Shown: positions 23,601 through 35,640, counted from the first letter of the stretch. The stretch: DNA of 64,000 nucleotides from Lonicera japonica (GCA_021464415.1 CM038471.1:11551173-11615172), one strand, 5' to 3'. Notes: generated by a model from the sequence alone, not told the origin. Program-made: numbers and translations.

Positions 23601-26600
23601 CTGACCCAATAATGTGATGTGCCTTTTATTTTGGAACCCATACCTGCTCTGGTCAATGGAAAACCCGCTTCAGTATGGTCGGGTCGGGTCAGGCAGGGCA
23701 AAAAACCCGCTGGGTTGGGCTATTTGCCATCCCTGCCCATGACATACTCTGGTCTTCACCCAGTTGGGAATTCCAAAGTGGGTTCGTTTTGGGATATGAG
23801 TAGTTTGTAGGAGGTAGTACTTTTCATTGAGAGTTCACATCACGTTAATTCGCTCTTTCTTACTGTACATCCTCATATGTAACATCTCTCTGTTTTGGGT
23901 TTTGGTACTGGATTGAATAGATAGGATGAAATGAAACATGGCTGCCTTTGAATTTCACACCGTTTTCAACCACATAGCAACTGTTACCCTCCTTGCTTTG
24001 TTGTTCATATTTATTATTTGTCAACAGACTTCATCCTTTCTTGCAGGAGATATTGAGTTGATGAGGTTTTTGCTTTCAAGAGATGTTGAGGTTAATTCAC
24101 AGAGTGATTCTGGTTCTCCTTTGATTTGGGCTGCTGGTCATGCTCAGCCAGATGCTGTCAAAGTTTTACTGGAGAACCATGCTGATGTATGCCTCTACTT
24201 TCTTATAAATGATTATTTAGTGCTTAGCTTCTATATCACATTACTTTATACTTTACAGAGTCGTGTTGGTGGGTACTTTTCACCATGTTGTAGATATCTC
24301 TTTAAATTATCACTGTTTCGTTGTATTTAGGGCAATGATCCTTCAAATGTTGTTATACTGACTATATCAATGATGTTGAGTATGATATGCAATTGATGTT
24401 CTCACTAATTTGTGCTAAATAATAGTGTGGTATAACTTCTTATGTTACACATGCACCTACTAGAGTAAATACTCATAAAATACCATAACACATAAAACAA
24501 AAAAATATTTGGTTCTAGGTTCGGGACTCCATCTGACGTGTCTCAAGAATGTGAGTAAAGCTGGGTGTATTTTCACTTAGATATATCCAAAATATGCTAT
24601 ATATTTGCACCTGAGATGGACCATTTGCATAAATTAATGGCTTTAAATGTTACATCATCTATATAGCATCTTCAGGCCGAGATGCATCTTACTGTATGGA
24701 CTTGCTCTAAGATCTGCCATTTTTTTATTTTATTTTTTGGTTCAAGGGTTACCCCATGGGTGTCCGGGCCAGCTTTCGCATACCTTGACTAATACCCGCC
24801 GTGTGTGGCTGCCACTGGCCAATCATTATTTAGAGAATGCTGGGAATCGACCTTGGGAGCACCAAACACGAAGGGGAAAGAAGTGATCAGTTTTTATCAA
24901 AATCCCCTTGCTACAAGATTTCTTGGTTGAGATGTTTTATGAACTTGCGTTGAATGAAAAACGACCTTTTTTGAAGGGCATGAGGATGTAAAAAATTTAT
25001 TGTAGTTGTAAAACTGATGAGAATATCCACTCCTCTATTGTATGGTAGTTGTTATAAGTACTTACGTACTTCATTGTTTTGCAGCCTAATGCTGAAACTG
25101 ATGATGACATCACTCCTCTATTGTCAGCTGTAGCAGCAGGTTCCCTAGCATGCTTACAGCTGTTGATTCAGGTCAAGTAATCACCTTAGTACTTTACATT
25201 GTATGTGACAGCTTTGTTGTATTCCATATTTGTTCAGTCATGAATATGAATTATACTCCACATAAATCTCTGACATCAATGTGTTTGTTATATATATGCA
25301 GCTCTTAATTTTATGTTTTACTAATCTACTAAGATATTGTGCACCCATGCTGTATTTTGCTTGCGAACATTTTCATGTAATGGCATCAGTGAAGGTTCCA
25401 TATGGAGTTTGCTTTAGTTAAATTGTAGTCCATTTGTTCTCCCTTATTGCAACACATAACATGAATGTAAATGTATGTTATTACTTATTAGTATGTATAT
25501 GTATAATATTTAAAAAAATGTATAGGATGATATCGTACACATCATCCAGGATGATTCAACTTATTAGTATGTATATGTATAATAGTTAAAAAAAATGTAT
25601 CGGACGAGATCGTACACATCATTGAGGATGATTCAACTTTCTTCTTAATAAAAAAACTATCCATATTGAATATTATCTAACACAGTTATTAGCTCTACAT
25701 GTTCTTGCACTCGGAGCAGTTCCTTGTATAACTCCAGTCTCATTGTATTCTTCATCATACCATATTGGGCCCTTGCTCTTCTCTCTCTCTCTCTCTCATG
25801 TGTGGCAGCCTTAAGTAGGGGTGTTGTTAAAAATCCGAAAACCGAACAAACCGAACCGATCCGTTGCGATCCGAAATTTCCCGAACCGAAAAAAAAAAAC
25901 CGAAACCGAAATCAAAATGGTTTTCCCCTTAATTTGATTGCATCAACTTCATTGGATCACAATGGTTTTCCCCTTAATTTTCCTTAATAACTCTCTAAAG
26001 AGACCCACCATTTCGTGTAGTGTTGCTTACACTTTAATACTGCTGTGTATTTGGATATTTCACCTTGAGAAAATTGTAAATGAAAGAAGTTTTATTGCTT
26101 TCCCACTAAACAAGATCTTGATATTCGTTGAGAATTTTAATTTTAGGCAAATATATAACTCATAAAAGTATGTTCTTCAAGTTTCATAGTGCTTCAAGTC
26201 TGTCCAGAAGAAATCTAGCAGTGCTAACTTGCTTATGATTTACATGGTTTCAGTTGAGACATTATATATATATATATTACAGCATCTATTAGATCTATTT
26301 TAGATGTTCATTTCTGACTTGCTACTTAATCATACCAGTTTCTTTCCGTCTCTAACTGTCCGGTGGTTTCTTCTTCCTTTTCCCAATTTTTTTTTTGGTA
26401 CAGGCAGGAGCGAACGTGAATGTTAGCGCAGGTGGAGCAACCCCTTTGCACATTGCTGCTGATCAAGGTGATCTTGAAATTATCAACTGCTTACTAAAAG
26501 CAGGAGCTGATGCCAATGCCACTGATGAGGTGAGCTTTGCAAAACTAGTTACAACACTTTTTAAAAATATTAACTCTTTTCACCGTTATCACATTTTGCT

Positions 26601-29600
26601 TATTCGGAATTTTCTTCAAGTTTTTTCTCACTTTCTTACTTATGAAAAATAAAGCTAAATTGATATTCTCAATGCTGCCACTTTCTGTTGAAGATATGGT
26701 TTTGTTAAAGATTCGAGCCGAAAAGACATTTTGCGTAAATCACATGTATCGTAACCGCTCAACCAAATTGTATCATATGACTTTGAGGTGTATTAAAAAC
26801 CCTAACATCAAGAATGACCAGGTGTAATATTATTGCACATGCATAAATTGTGCCACAACTTATAGTTTGAGCTCTCATTTACCTTGAGCACTTTAGAGGT
26901 TCTTAATGACATTTTAGCCGTTGTCGTTGTACAAGAGCAGTGATAAATTTGATCTACTTTACTTACATTCTTTGCAACAGTCCTTGGTCTAAACGGAATT
27001 TGATCTATAATACTTCCATTCTTTGCAAGCGTCCTTGGTCTAAACAGCTTGCTCAATATACAGGTATGATAGGCTAAATTGAATTATGTTATCATATACT
27101 CCCTCAGTCAAAAATTAAGAGCCCTGTTTTTACTTTTAAACTTATGGAAGGATACATTAATTTAAGTGTAATCTATGGTTGAAAACAAAAAAATTATTAT
27201 CATTATATATGGTGATATGATTTTGTACAAAAAATGAAATAGGACTCTTGATTTGGGAATCCCAGAAAGGGATAGTGGACTCTTAATTAGGTGCTGAGAG
27301 AATACATGAATTAAAATCATGTCCTGTCGTAGTCACATATTTCCATTAGTCAAGGAAATCCTTGGAAGATAAAGTTACGGCGTGTCTATGATCTCTGTTT
27401 CAAATTTCGGTGCCTCCGCCATGCGCATTACAGCTAATTTCTCCATATTGGTTCTATCTTTTGTCCTAGTTATGCTTGTATTAAACAGCCCTTTCAATAC
27501 TGAATTATCATTTCTGTTAGTCCTGTGCCATTCTGATCAGTTTTCAACCTTGATATTTGATGATGGCTGAATGTTGCAAGTATCATAATGTCCTTGTTAT
27601 GCATTGATAGGTAAATTATTTTTGAAGAAACCAGGTTGTAAAATATTTATAGAGGGTCCAAATTAAGCCATTTCTTTGTCGATCCAATATGTTTAAGTAC
27701 GTACCTGAAAAACATGGGGGTCTTGGAGTGGGGATTTAATCAAAAGAAATTTGGCTTTGCTCGGTAAATAGCTATGGAGATTTCCATTGGAAAGAGACTC
27801 ACTTTGGCATGCAATTATTGTGAGTAAATGCGCTCTTCAATCAAATGGGCGGAATGCAAATGTTGTTATCAAAGCTTCCGTTCCCTCTCCTTGGAAATCA
27901 ATAGCGAAAGGATGGAATAGTTTTGTGGAAAATACAAAATTATTTGTTGGGGAAGGGCAGTGTTCTAAAAATCGCGCCTAGGCGGCGCTTAGGCGGAAAT
28001 CGGTCCTCTCCCGCCCGGCCTAGGGCTAGTCGTCTGTGTTTAGGCGCCGGAGTGATTAGGCGATGATTAGGCGCCGATTTTTGGTCTAGGCGCCGATTTT
28101 CCCGTTGGTTGTGGCTGAGACGTGGAAGACAGAACGAGATTGAGATAGAGAGAGACGGAGATAGATAGAGAGAGAGAGAGAGTAGCGTACCTGTGAATTC
28201 GTCGAAGCCAGTGAGAAATCGTCGAGGGTGAGATAGGTTGGGGCTGAGAAGATGTCGGCAAGAGCTAGGGTTTTGGTTCGTTAGTTGATGCGGAATGGGG
28301 GCTGGGTTTTACGGGGAAAGAGATGATATATATTTCATTTGGTTTGTTTTATTAAGTTTTATTATTATTATTTTCACCCTATATATTTTTTAGTTATTTG
28401 TAATTTCACCCCTATTTACTTTTCTTTTGCTAATTTTATTTATTTATGTTTTTAAAATTTGGACTTTTTCTAGAATGCATGTTTTATTGGTGGGATGTTG
28501 GACAATTAATATTAATTTGAAAGGTATATTATATTTTGTTAGTATTATGTTATTTAAAATAATATTTTTAATAAAAAATCGTTTGACCGATTAATCCCCG
28601 ATTAATCCTCTAGGCGCTAGGCCCCCCCTCGCCGACCTAGGAGCGCCTAGCGATTTTTAGAACATTGGGGAAGGGGATAGAACCCAGTTTTGGGAAGACA
28701 TATGAGTGGGTAATTGCACATTAAAAGAGTCATTTCCTTGTCTTTATCGGTTATCTTATAATCGCAATTTTACAATTCAGTCAATTCTATCCTGGTCCTC
28801 TCATCTCAATCACTCATGGGATTTAAGCTTCTCTAGGAACTTCAATGATAGGGAATGTGATAGCCTCATCTCATTGTTAAACATTGTAGATATTGTGCAT
28901 CTTAATCATAATTCTTTGGATAAAAGGGTTTGGGTGGTTCATCATTCGGTTGAATTCTCATGCAAATCATATTTTGAGATTCTTTCGCAGTCCCCTTCGT
29001 TGTCACATTTTCCTCAATCCAACATTATCTGGAAAAGTGGCATCCCTTCCAAAATCAAGGTCTTTGCTTGGCTCGCTTCCTTGGGGAAAGTGAACACATG
29101 TGACTTAGTTCGATTGAGAAGGCCCTTTGTGTCTCTGTCTCCCTCATGGCGCATCCTTTGCAAGAATGATGAAGAAAATTATTGATCACATTCTTCTTCA
29201 TTGTAAATTCGCTTGTGAAGTGTGGACAAAGATTTTCGATTTGTTTGGAATAGTAGGGGGTTTTTTCCTCAGAGATGGACTGACTTCATAATAATAAGGT
29301 GGAATTTTAGTCATGGCAACAAGAAAATTAAAGTCATCTGGAGGTTTACTTTGTTGGCCTTGGCATTGTTGATTTGGATGGAGAGAAATAAAAGGGTGCT
29401 TAAAGATAAAAGCAGCAGTTCAGAGGAGATTTGGGGCCATACTCGATTCCTAGTTGGATTATAGGCTAGAGCTTCGAATATATTTGATAGCTCATATTGT
29501 TTTCTTTTCAATTTGGATTGTGGTAGCTTTTTAGATTAATAGCTGGCCATTGTTTGATGTTTCTCTCATCTTGATATGTTGGTAATAGCTGATTAAGTGG

Positions 29601-32446
29601 ATGAGTCATTCGCTGTTCCACAGCATATCTTGATTTGTACTATTTTTCGTTATTTAATAAAATTTCCTTGTTTCCAATAAAAAAAAATAAAAATAAAAAA
29701 TAAGTAGATACATTTTCATGAATTTGTAATGTTACATGCATATTATGTTATTATAATATTTTCATTATTGCTATAAGGATGAGCTGGAATTTATGTTGTG
29801 CCCTTGAAATGTGTGAAATACCCTTACGCTAATTTATTTTATGAAAAATGAGTTGGGTGGGAGCTATGCAATCATCTTAACCACCAGGCAACACTACATT
29901 TTGTGAATTGTAACTAAACAATATTTTATTTTATAGCACGCAAATTAAGGAAATCATTTGGCATATTGGTCAAAAAACAAAAAACAGAATAAACTACTCA
30001 TAAGATTGTGCTATTTCCCCCACCCCAAATTTCAGGATGGTACAAAACCAATTCAGGTTGCAGCTGCGAGAGGTAACAGGGAGGCTGTTGAGATTCTTTT
30101 CCCTTTAACATCGCAAATCCAGAATGTTCCAGAGTGGACCATTGATGGAATACTAGAATTTATGCAATCCGACTCTGGCACAAAACAGGTAATCAGATTG
30201 CTGAACTTTTAGCTTTGAAATGTGATGCTAAAAGAGCTAGTGTTGTAATTATCTCCCTTGGTGTCTATGCTAATACCCATTATCAAAAAGCGGATTTTCT
30301 CTATATGTTTCTTTGAGGTAGTGAGATACATGGTACCATGGTATAATGCTTACTGTAACATCATTTTTTGCATTTCTGCACTTTTTGGTATATAATGTGA
30401 GAAAATATTTATTAGTCCTATCGAGTGTTGCTTAATTAGTGGACCACCCCTATGTACTGCGAATTGGGAGTGTCAACACCAAATGGGTACATTCGTGACC
30501 GTAAGCACCAATTCCGGAGCCCCCTATTCTGACTTGCACAGACATACGAAAAAATGAATGTAGTTACTCTATCTGTAGTATTAAGGTTATATTATAATAT
30601 TTATATATCTATGTTGAAAGTGAGCTTGGTATATTCTCCTAAATGAATTGTCACCTTAAATAGTGTATTAGTGTTCCACCTAAGCTTTACCTTGGTAACC
30701 TACCCCGTACCAAAGCATCCCACGACTTAGGTAATATTGGTCCTACCATCATGTGCATTTTATTAATTTATTTGTATTGTGTTTTCTTATTTTTTAATTT
30801 TTGCTTCTATGTTCTTTGTCTACTTACTTAGATCTATCATCGTATGTATTGAGAAAGAGAGAAGATAAAAAGGAAGGGGGAGGGGTGCTTAGATCATAGA
30901 TGTAAATTCTTTGGCATGAAGCTACTGGTGTATTTTTGGTTTATAGTGAGAGTATTATTTCAGAGTTCAGACATGATGGTTTGGTAGAGTGGTTAAGAAC
31001 CTGCTCCTCTATTGGGTAGATTTCAGCTTCGAGTTTCCTGATCACCATCCTCCTCTTCAACTTGTTTCATGGGTCTATACAATGAGTGATGTATTGCTTG
31101 CATAAAAAGAAATTTCAATATTTAAACTCTTCTGTCTTTGTATTTTAAGTTTATACAAGTGAACAACAAAATCAGTTTCCATGTAATACGTGGTCATTTT
31201 TTATTTTTCTAATGTCTTTCAATTTTATTTGCAGGAAGAAACAAGAAATCTGAAGGACGCTAAATCGCCCAAGGATACTACCAATCAAAAGATACAAGAG
31301 GTACCAGTTTTAATGGTACTCGGTCATTTTTTTTCGTTCTGTTGTCCTGCTTTGGACACCTTGGGATTCATAAACAATTAGTTTTTCCCTATATCCTCTA
31401 ATTTCCTCTTCCTCTTCCTCTAATTTCCTCTTCCTCTTCCTCTAATTTCCCTACATCAATAAGTTTTTTATTTTTTCTAATCCCAGGAAAGAAAAAGAAC
31501 TATGATACAGAGTATTTATTATTTTTTCCCTTCTTCTTCTTCTTCTTCTTCTTCAATAAGTTTTTTATTTTTTCTAATCCCAGGAAAGAAAAAGAACTAT
31601 GACAGGAAAGAAAAAGAACTATGATACAGAGTATTTATTATTTTTTCCAGTCATTGAATCTCTCCAACAATATTTATTTTTAGTTTCAAGATTTCGACTG
31701 AATTGGTTCTAAAATAAACAGCCTTTAAATAATAGCATCTGTACTATGATTAATGCGACAATTTTTGTTTGGTTTAATGTTTTCAATTTTATTATGTGTG
31801 TGCGCATAAAACTATTGAGCCTTGGCAGGTGACACCTGAGGCAAAGAAGGCGGCTTCTGAAGCAAAATCAAGAGGAGATGATGCATTCAAACGAAAGGAA
31901 TTTTTGACAGCAATAGATGCGTATACGCAGGTAGTTGACTATTCCCCTTTGTTCTTAAATTTGTTCATGGCAATATTCATTTTTCCTTTTGGGTGCTGGA
32001 ATAGTCTAAAACAAGTTCCATAGGAATTGATTCCATGGAAAATGTTTACCAAAGATAGAGAATTTTAGCAATTTTCCATAGAAAATAGTGCCCGCAATTG
32101 TACACACCCATAGACCACAACCAAATTTGGAGTTTATTTATCTGACTTATTGTTAGCAGTTAAGCCCTATGACCTCAGTTTATTTAGTTTTTCTTTTCTT
32201 GTTGATGGTGAAAACAGGCAATTGATTTCGATCCAAGTGACGCAACGCTGTTATCTAATAGAAGTCTGTGTTGGATCCGACTGGGTCAAGCCGAGCATGC
32301 TTTAGCAGACGCAAAGGCCTGTAGAGCCTTAAGACCTGATTGGCCAAAAGCTTGCTACCACGAAGGTGCTGCTTTACGTCTATTGCAGGCAAGCTCCCCC
32401 CCACTCCCCTCTGAAAATAAATTCTCTAAACTACTGCCTAATACTT

Positions 32447-32482
<36 letters not shown>

Positions 32483-33319
32483 TATATATGGGTTCGGATC
32501 TGGCAGACTATCCCTTGGGCGATGAATTTTCATCACCAAAACATTAGATGTTTCCAGCGACAAAATTTATCGCCAAAGGTGCTGTCTGTATATGGACAGT
32601 CTCACAGTCCGCGCCAAATATTTTCCGTGTTTATATGTACTTATTATTATTTATTTTTTGTGGACCGTAGAAATTTGAGGAAGCAGCCAACTGTTTCTAT
32701 GAGGGTGTCCAGCTTGATCCTGAAAATAAGGAGCTTGTACATGCTTTCAGGTGATGATGGTCTTAAATATTAAAAGTCCCTTTTTCCTCTTCACAGTTCA
32801 AATCAATCACCGTTCACAACTTGCTTATCAGACATGTTAGTTTAGTCGAGTCGAGACACTTGTATAACTTACACAACACGAGTAAACCAATTATATAGGT
32901 TAATTTGTTTAGATTAACCTATTTGACATGACACAACTTGATTATTAAACAATTTAGTTGAGTTGTGTTGTGTCGTGTCGTGTGACCTTTATATTAACTA
33001 GAATGTTTGAATTTTTACATCTGAAACGTTTAATTAATTAAGTTGTATTCGGTACAATAACAAAGCTATTACACGTCGTCCTGGTGCAACCTAAACTCAA
33101 ACCGCCAACCCGAATTGCCAGTCTTAATTAAGACACTAGTATCCGTTTTAGGACATAATTAGTGTACCATATTTCATGATACCGAACAAGTTTGTTCTCA
33201 ACCGTTGCTTAATTTGAAATTTTCAATCTTAATTTGGTTAGTTATTGTATTGTTATATTTGCAGGGAAGCTATTGATGCTGGGAGGAAATTTCATGGTAA
33301 AGACAAGCAAAATTCTTAA
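17694..33319 (+). CDS. TPR10: Ankyrin-repeat/TPR protein, TPR10-like, 13 exons
   Basis: Exons: 17694-17724, 17873-17935, 21020-21190, 23249-23380, 24047-24186, 25085-25171, 26404-26529, 30036-30188, 31235-31300, 31829-31930, 32218-32388, 32671-32750, 33265-33319. All phases join, giving 458 residues with stop TAA at 33317-33319. Residues about 40-285 form ankyrin repeats (motifs GETPLLHAARQGHTDTAKYL, GATPLHIAADQGDLEIINCL, GADANATDEDG). After a charged linker, residues about 325-445 form three TPRs (AFKRKEFLTAIDAYTQAID, SNRSLCWIRLGQAEHALADA). Length and order match the plant ankyrin-TPR family that includes Arabidopsis At3g04710 (TPR10), a predicted co-chaperone adaptor. The first clamp position reads KSRGDD, not the usual KxxGN, so binding to Hsp70/Hsp90 tails is uncertain. 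There is no signal peptide or membrane segment, so a soluble protein is expected. Introns are GT-AG except intron 11 (GC-AG). The gene looks intact; its introns are transposon-rich. Confidence 0.93.
18094..18721. mobile_element. hAT-like MITE in intron 2 (ggcggatccagg ends)
   Basis: The left end ggcggatccagg...gggggtgggca and the right end tgcccacccctggatctgc are inverted repeats. Flanks tatgtgaa and catgtgat look like a decayed 8-bp duplication. It belongs to the same family type as the copies at 37274, 46500 and 62455. About 0.63 kb, non-coding. Confidence 0.65.
18868..19229. mobile_element. Tourist-like (PIF/Harbinger) MITE in intron 2
   Basis: The 362-bp element starts gagcatcaaca and ends tgtggatgctc (terminal inverted repeats), with TTA on each side (18865-18867 and 19230-19232), the duplication typical of PIF/Harbinger. 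It contains a perfect internal hairpin, 18984-19019, with 17-bp arms and a 2-base loop. Confidence 0.8.
19608..19800 (+). mobile_element. tRNA-like SINE head in intron 2
   Basis: The sequence ggctagtcaagtggctgcc resembles a pol III A box and gaggtcatgggttcc, about 35 bp on, resembles a B box. A copy with the same order lies on the minus strand at 40010-40117 in the other gene. The 3' end is not defined. Confidence 0.45.
20120..20470 (+). repeat. Two diverged direct repeats in intron 2
   Basis: The segment gagccatcacgatttttctttt-atccccaa...gcgcatcagcttcacctcactc (about 20145-20240) recurs as gagccctcaaggttttcttttatccccaa...gcacatcagttcatctcac (about 20360-20450), spaced about 0.21 kb. It is probably a relic of one transposon or a local duplication. 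It is non-coding. Confidence 0.55.
22309..22985. mobile_element. hAT-type MITE rich in GCGCCTAGG in intron 3
   Basis: Flanked by GGGGAAAT on both sides (22301-22308 and 22986-22993), an 8-bp duplication as for hAT elements. The ends CATAGTTGTCAAAAG and ...CTTTACTATG share CATAGT in inverted order, and both subterminal regions carry gcgcct motifs. A long C/G run sits at about 22423-22448. Non-coding, 677 bp. Confidence 0.75.
23547..23737. mobile_element. MITE with gggatg...catccc ends in intron 4
   Basis: The left end agggatgacaacgggttggg mirrors the right end tgggttgggctatttgccatccct. This is a common plant element type of about 0.19 kb. No clear target duplication was found. Confidence 0.6.
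25487..25637 (+). repeat. 74-bp tandem duplication in intron 6
   Basis: The segment ttattagtatgtatatgtat...atcgtacacatcatc-aggatgattcaact is present twice in direct succession with few differences. Confidence 0.75.
25815..25915. repeat. Fragment of a GGGGTGTT...CCGAACCGA repeat in intron 6
   Basis: Sequence aggggtgttgttaaaaatccg followed by several ccgaaccga/ccgaaaccga units is typical of a widespread short plant repeat. Only part of it is present, and the ends are not defined. Confidence 0.45.
27098..27303. mobile_element. Stowaway-like (Tc1/mariner) MITE in intron 7
   Basis: The left end ctccctcagtcaaaaattaagag and the inverted right end (ctcttaattaggtgctgagag) resemble Stowaway termini, each next to TA. 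About 0.2 kb. The terminal repeats have diverged. Confidence 0.6.
27685..29700 (+). pseudogene. 5'-truncated L1-type LINE, RT C-terminus and zf-RVT domain
   Basis: In intron 7 of the TPR10-like gene. Reading resumes in pieces: KHGGLGVG (near 27710), LWHAIIVSKCALQSNGRNAN, WKSIAKGWNSFVE up to VGEG, then after a MITE DRTQFWED, FPCLYRLSYN, WVVHHSVEFSCKSYFEIL, NIIWKSGIPSKIKVFAWLAS, and ALLIWMERNKRV. This is the end of a plant L1-type ORF2 with the zinc-binding zf-RVT region. There are stops and frameshifts, including one near 27740-27770 and another near 29180, so it is inactive. A poly-A tail (about 29678-29700) marks the 3' end. It lies in the sense orientation of the host gene and is presumably spliced out. 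Confidence 0.9.
27958..28667. mobile_element. hAT-type MITE nested in the LINE
   Basis: The termini CAGTGTTCTAAAAATCGC and, inverted, CAATGTTCTAAAAATCGC are nearly perfect 18-bp repeats. GGGAAGGG is duplicated at 27950-27957 and 28668-28675. Removing the element and one duplication restores the LINE reading VGEG-DRTQFWED, so it inserted into an already present LINE. The interior is rich in taggcgcc motifs, like the element at 22309. Confidence 0.88.
30974..31110 (+). mobile_element. Possible tRNA-derived SINE fragment in intron 8
   Basis: The sequence tggtagagtggttaagaacc resembles a pol III A box and cagcttcgagtttcc a B box at about 36 bp distance. No tail or target duplication was established. 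Confidence 0.35.
31395..31655 (+). repeat. Local tandem duplications in intron 9
   Basis: A cctcttcctctaattt microsatellite is followed by two copies (31458-31528 and 31555-31648) of aataagttttttattttttctaatcccaggaaagaaaaagaactatga..., the second with an extra internal copy of aggaaagaaaaagaactatg. The pyrimidine tracts precede cag trinucleotides but no exon. Confidence 0.7.
32389..32394 (+). other. Non-canonical GC donor of intron 11
   Basis: Exon 11 ends ctattgcag and the intron begins gcaagc. The reading frame (GAALRLLQ | KFEEAANCF) requires this junction, and the consensus AG|GCAAG is that of known GC-AG introns. A (TC)n(TA)n microsatellite follows at 32452-32490. Confidence 0.85.
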
Positions 33320-33770
33320 TGGTGATCTCTACGGGTATATCAGAATATATACATGTATATTATTAGTAGGTGATTAAATATAGAATATATGTGAAATTTT
33401 GAATTTGTACAATTTCCTAAACCGAAGTTTCTCCCGCTTTTAAGCTCTGTTCGATGAGACGACTTCATCAAAAAAATGCTCGGATTTCATGTTTTTGATC
33501 TTTAGTGTTGTTTGATTGCGGTGTTTTTCATATAATCAATTTCCATTCATAGACTTGGTCTAGCCTAATTACTTCATGAAAAATGTTAACTTGTGCCCTA
33601 AATTTTTGTATACTTCCGTGAAAAGATTTTTCACGTAAAATAGTCTCATGGAATGAAATTCGTTGAAGCACACTTGGAGATTTATATCATAACCATTTTT
33701 CCATCATTACGATTTTTTTCGGCTAGCAAATAGATCCTTAATGCGTTTGCATATCAGTCCAACATCTTGT
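33320..33770 (+). other. 3' flank of the ankyrin-TPR gene
   Basis: The 3' untranslated region begins after TAA at 33319. The AT-rich sequence holds no clear canonical AATAAA close to the stop, so the polyadenylation site is not assigned. No other gene is seen. Confidence 0.4.
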
Positions 33771-33774
33771 GTGT

Positions 33775-33902
33775 GTTTTTGTATCTGAAACGAGTCTGAA
33801 CTTTGAATATGAATTGTTTTTGTATCTGAATACGAGTCTGAACTTTGAATATGAATTATTTTTGCATCTGAATACGAATCTGAACTTTGAATGTGAATTA
33901 TA
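33775..33902. repeat. 42-bp minisatellite, three copies
   Basis: The unit tttgtatctgaa-acgagtctgaactttgaatatgaatt starts at 33777, 33819 and 33861. The minus-strand open frame of 78 codons here (IIHIQSSDSYSD repeats) exists only because 42 is divisible by three. Confidence 0.85.
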
Positions 33903-35039
33903 AACTCTAAATCTGAAGTACGTAATTTACTTTGTCTTAGCAAGTTTAAATGTGATTTAGAACGCCATTTTGCGCTTCCATTTTAAATTAGGAAAATTAA
34001 CCACTGTATCATTCAGAGGCAAAATTTGTTGTTAACCTTCTCCAATTGTTTTCCACCTCTAAACTCTAAATAAGTCTCATATTAAGAGATGATAACCACC
34101 ACTTTGAAATTGAATTTATGGTATTCATTTTTTTTAAATATGAGTTACAATTTTCCATTTTTGAGATTTCTCATGTTTAAATTTTAATTTCCTCTTGAAT
34201 TTTACCTGACCAAGCCAATTTGGGTTGCTTGAGTTGGTAAGAATTCGAATGCTTTGTTGAAAAGGCTTAAATTTGAATTTCGTTATTAGCCGTTTCCTCT
34301 TGTTGGGTTATCTGTATGAATCATTGTATATGCTAACTGAGCCTTACGGCAATACTTTGACCTTGAACTGGAGTAGCACTATGATAAAACGTGTACTTTT
34401 CCGGTAAGAACAAACCACACGAACAACGCTACAAACACCACTACCAAACCATGTATCCTAATTTAACCCAATCATAGAATGTGGGTACAAACCCATTACT
34501 CTACCTCGCTTATTAACCGCTTTTTAATTTACTAAAAATAGCTACTAATATTAGTGGACAAATCAATCGTTAAGACGAACCTTGTCCTGAAGGTTCAACT
34601 TGGAAATTAAGCACCTTATGATTCGCGTTGGCGTCGTCTTCTAATGGTGCTTTGCTAGAATTGAAGAAATGGCTAATTTCGATCATAAGTAGATGTGGAG
34701 AAGAATGCTTGTCACGTACCTGCCGTAAATTGTTTGTGACATTAAAAACAGATGGCATTTTCCCATCGTCATTGCATCTCTTCCCAACTCTTTTTCTTGG
34801 CGGTTGGAGTACGAGTTGTGCGCGATTGTAGGTGGATCACCATCGTTGACAATTTTTGAAAATCATTTTTATTATATTTTTTGAATTATAAAATGTAATA
34901 TGGTAAAATACAAAAAAGATGCTGGTTAAAAAAGCTAAATTAGTCTTGGTAATTTTTATTTTTTTTGTTGACCGCACTCAAACCTGTATGATTTAAATTA
35001 AATGTGAAGGTGTCTTAACATTGAAGCAATAATCTGTTT
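33903..35039. other. Intergenic sequence without recognised features
   Basis: AT-rich. One tRNA-like patch (ttgcttgagttggtaagaattcg, about 34225) is too weak to call. Open frames near 34570-34830 overlap on both strands and resemble nothing known. Confidence 0.5.
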
Positions 35040-35640
35040 AAATTTTAATCATCTTATTCTATATTAAATGTGTGCATGAAAATAAGATGTGTACGCGCAT
35101 TATGTATGTGTATGTGTCCAGTTAGTCAGTTACTATTGAAAGGAAAGCCATCATATTAGGTTATGATACCAAATTTGGATGGTTTTCTCATTGTCTCGGC
35201 CCTGCACTTATTTTTTTAAAACAAAAAACATATTTGTGAGACTTGAACCTAGGAGTCTTAAGTTTGCACACAGTATACTGAATTGAACTATGCCTTCATT
35301 TATTCAATATTTTCATTTTAGTTTAAATACCGCGTGCATAGAAAGAAAGCATGCATGGGTTTCATGTGTACTAGCTTAATAAGACGTGCACACACATCGC
35401 ATTTGTGTTTGTGTCTAGTTACTACTGAAAGGGGGAAGCCAGAGCCACTATATTAAGTTATGACACCAAATTTGAGTGGTTTTCTTATTTTGTCCCAGCC
35501 CTAGACTTATTTTTTCAAAACAAAAAATATATTTGTGAAACTTGAACATAGGAGCCTTATGTTTGCAAATAATATACCTCATCATTGAACTACGGCTTCA
35601 TTTGTTCAATATTTTCATTCTAGTTTATATACCTGTGTGC
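35040..35640 (+). repeat. 297-bp tandem duplication, diverged
   Basis: gttatgataccaaatttgg at 35160 and gttatgacaccaaatttg at 35457 anchor two copies that also share gtgtgcatgaaa/gtgtgcatagaa, ttgtgagacttgaacctagg and gaactatgccttcattt motifs. A third partial start follows at about 35636. Indels and substitutions are frequent. Confidence 0.75.

Noticed and set aside
23938..24330. 130-codon frame starting at 23938 as an independent gene
   Set aside because: Only 24047-24186 is coding, as exon 5 of the ankyrin-TPR gene; the rest is intron read-through.
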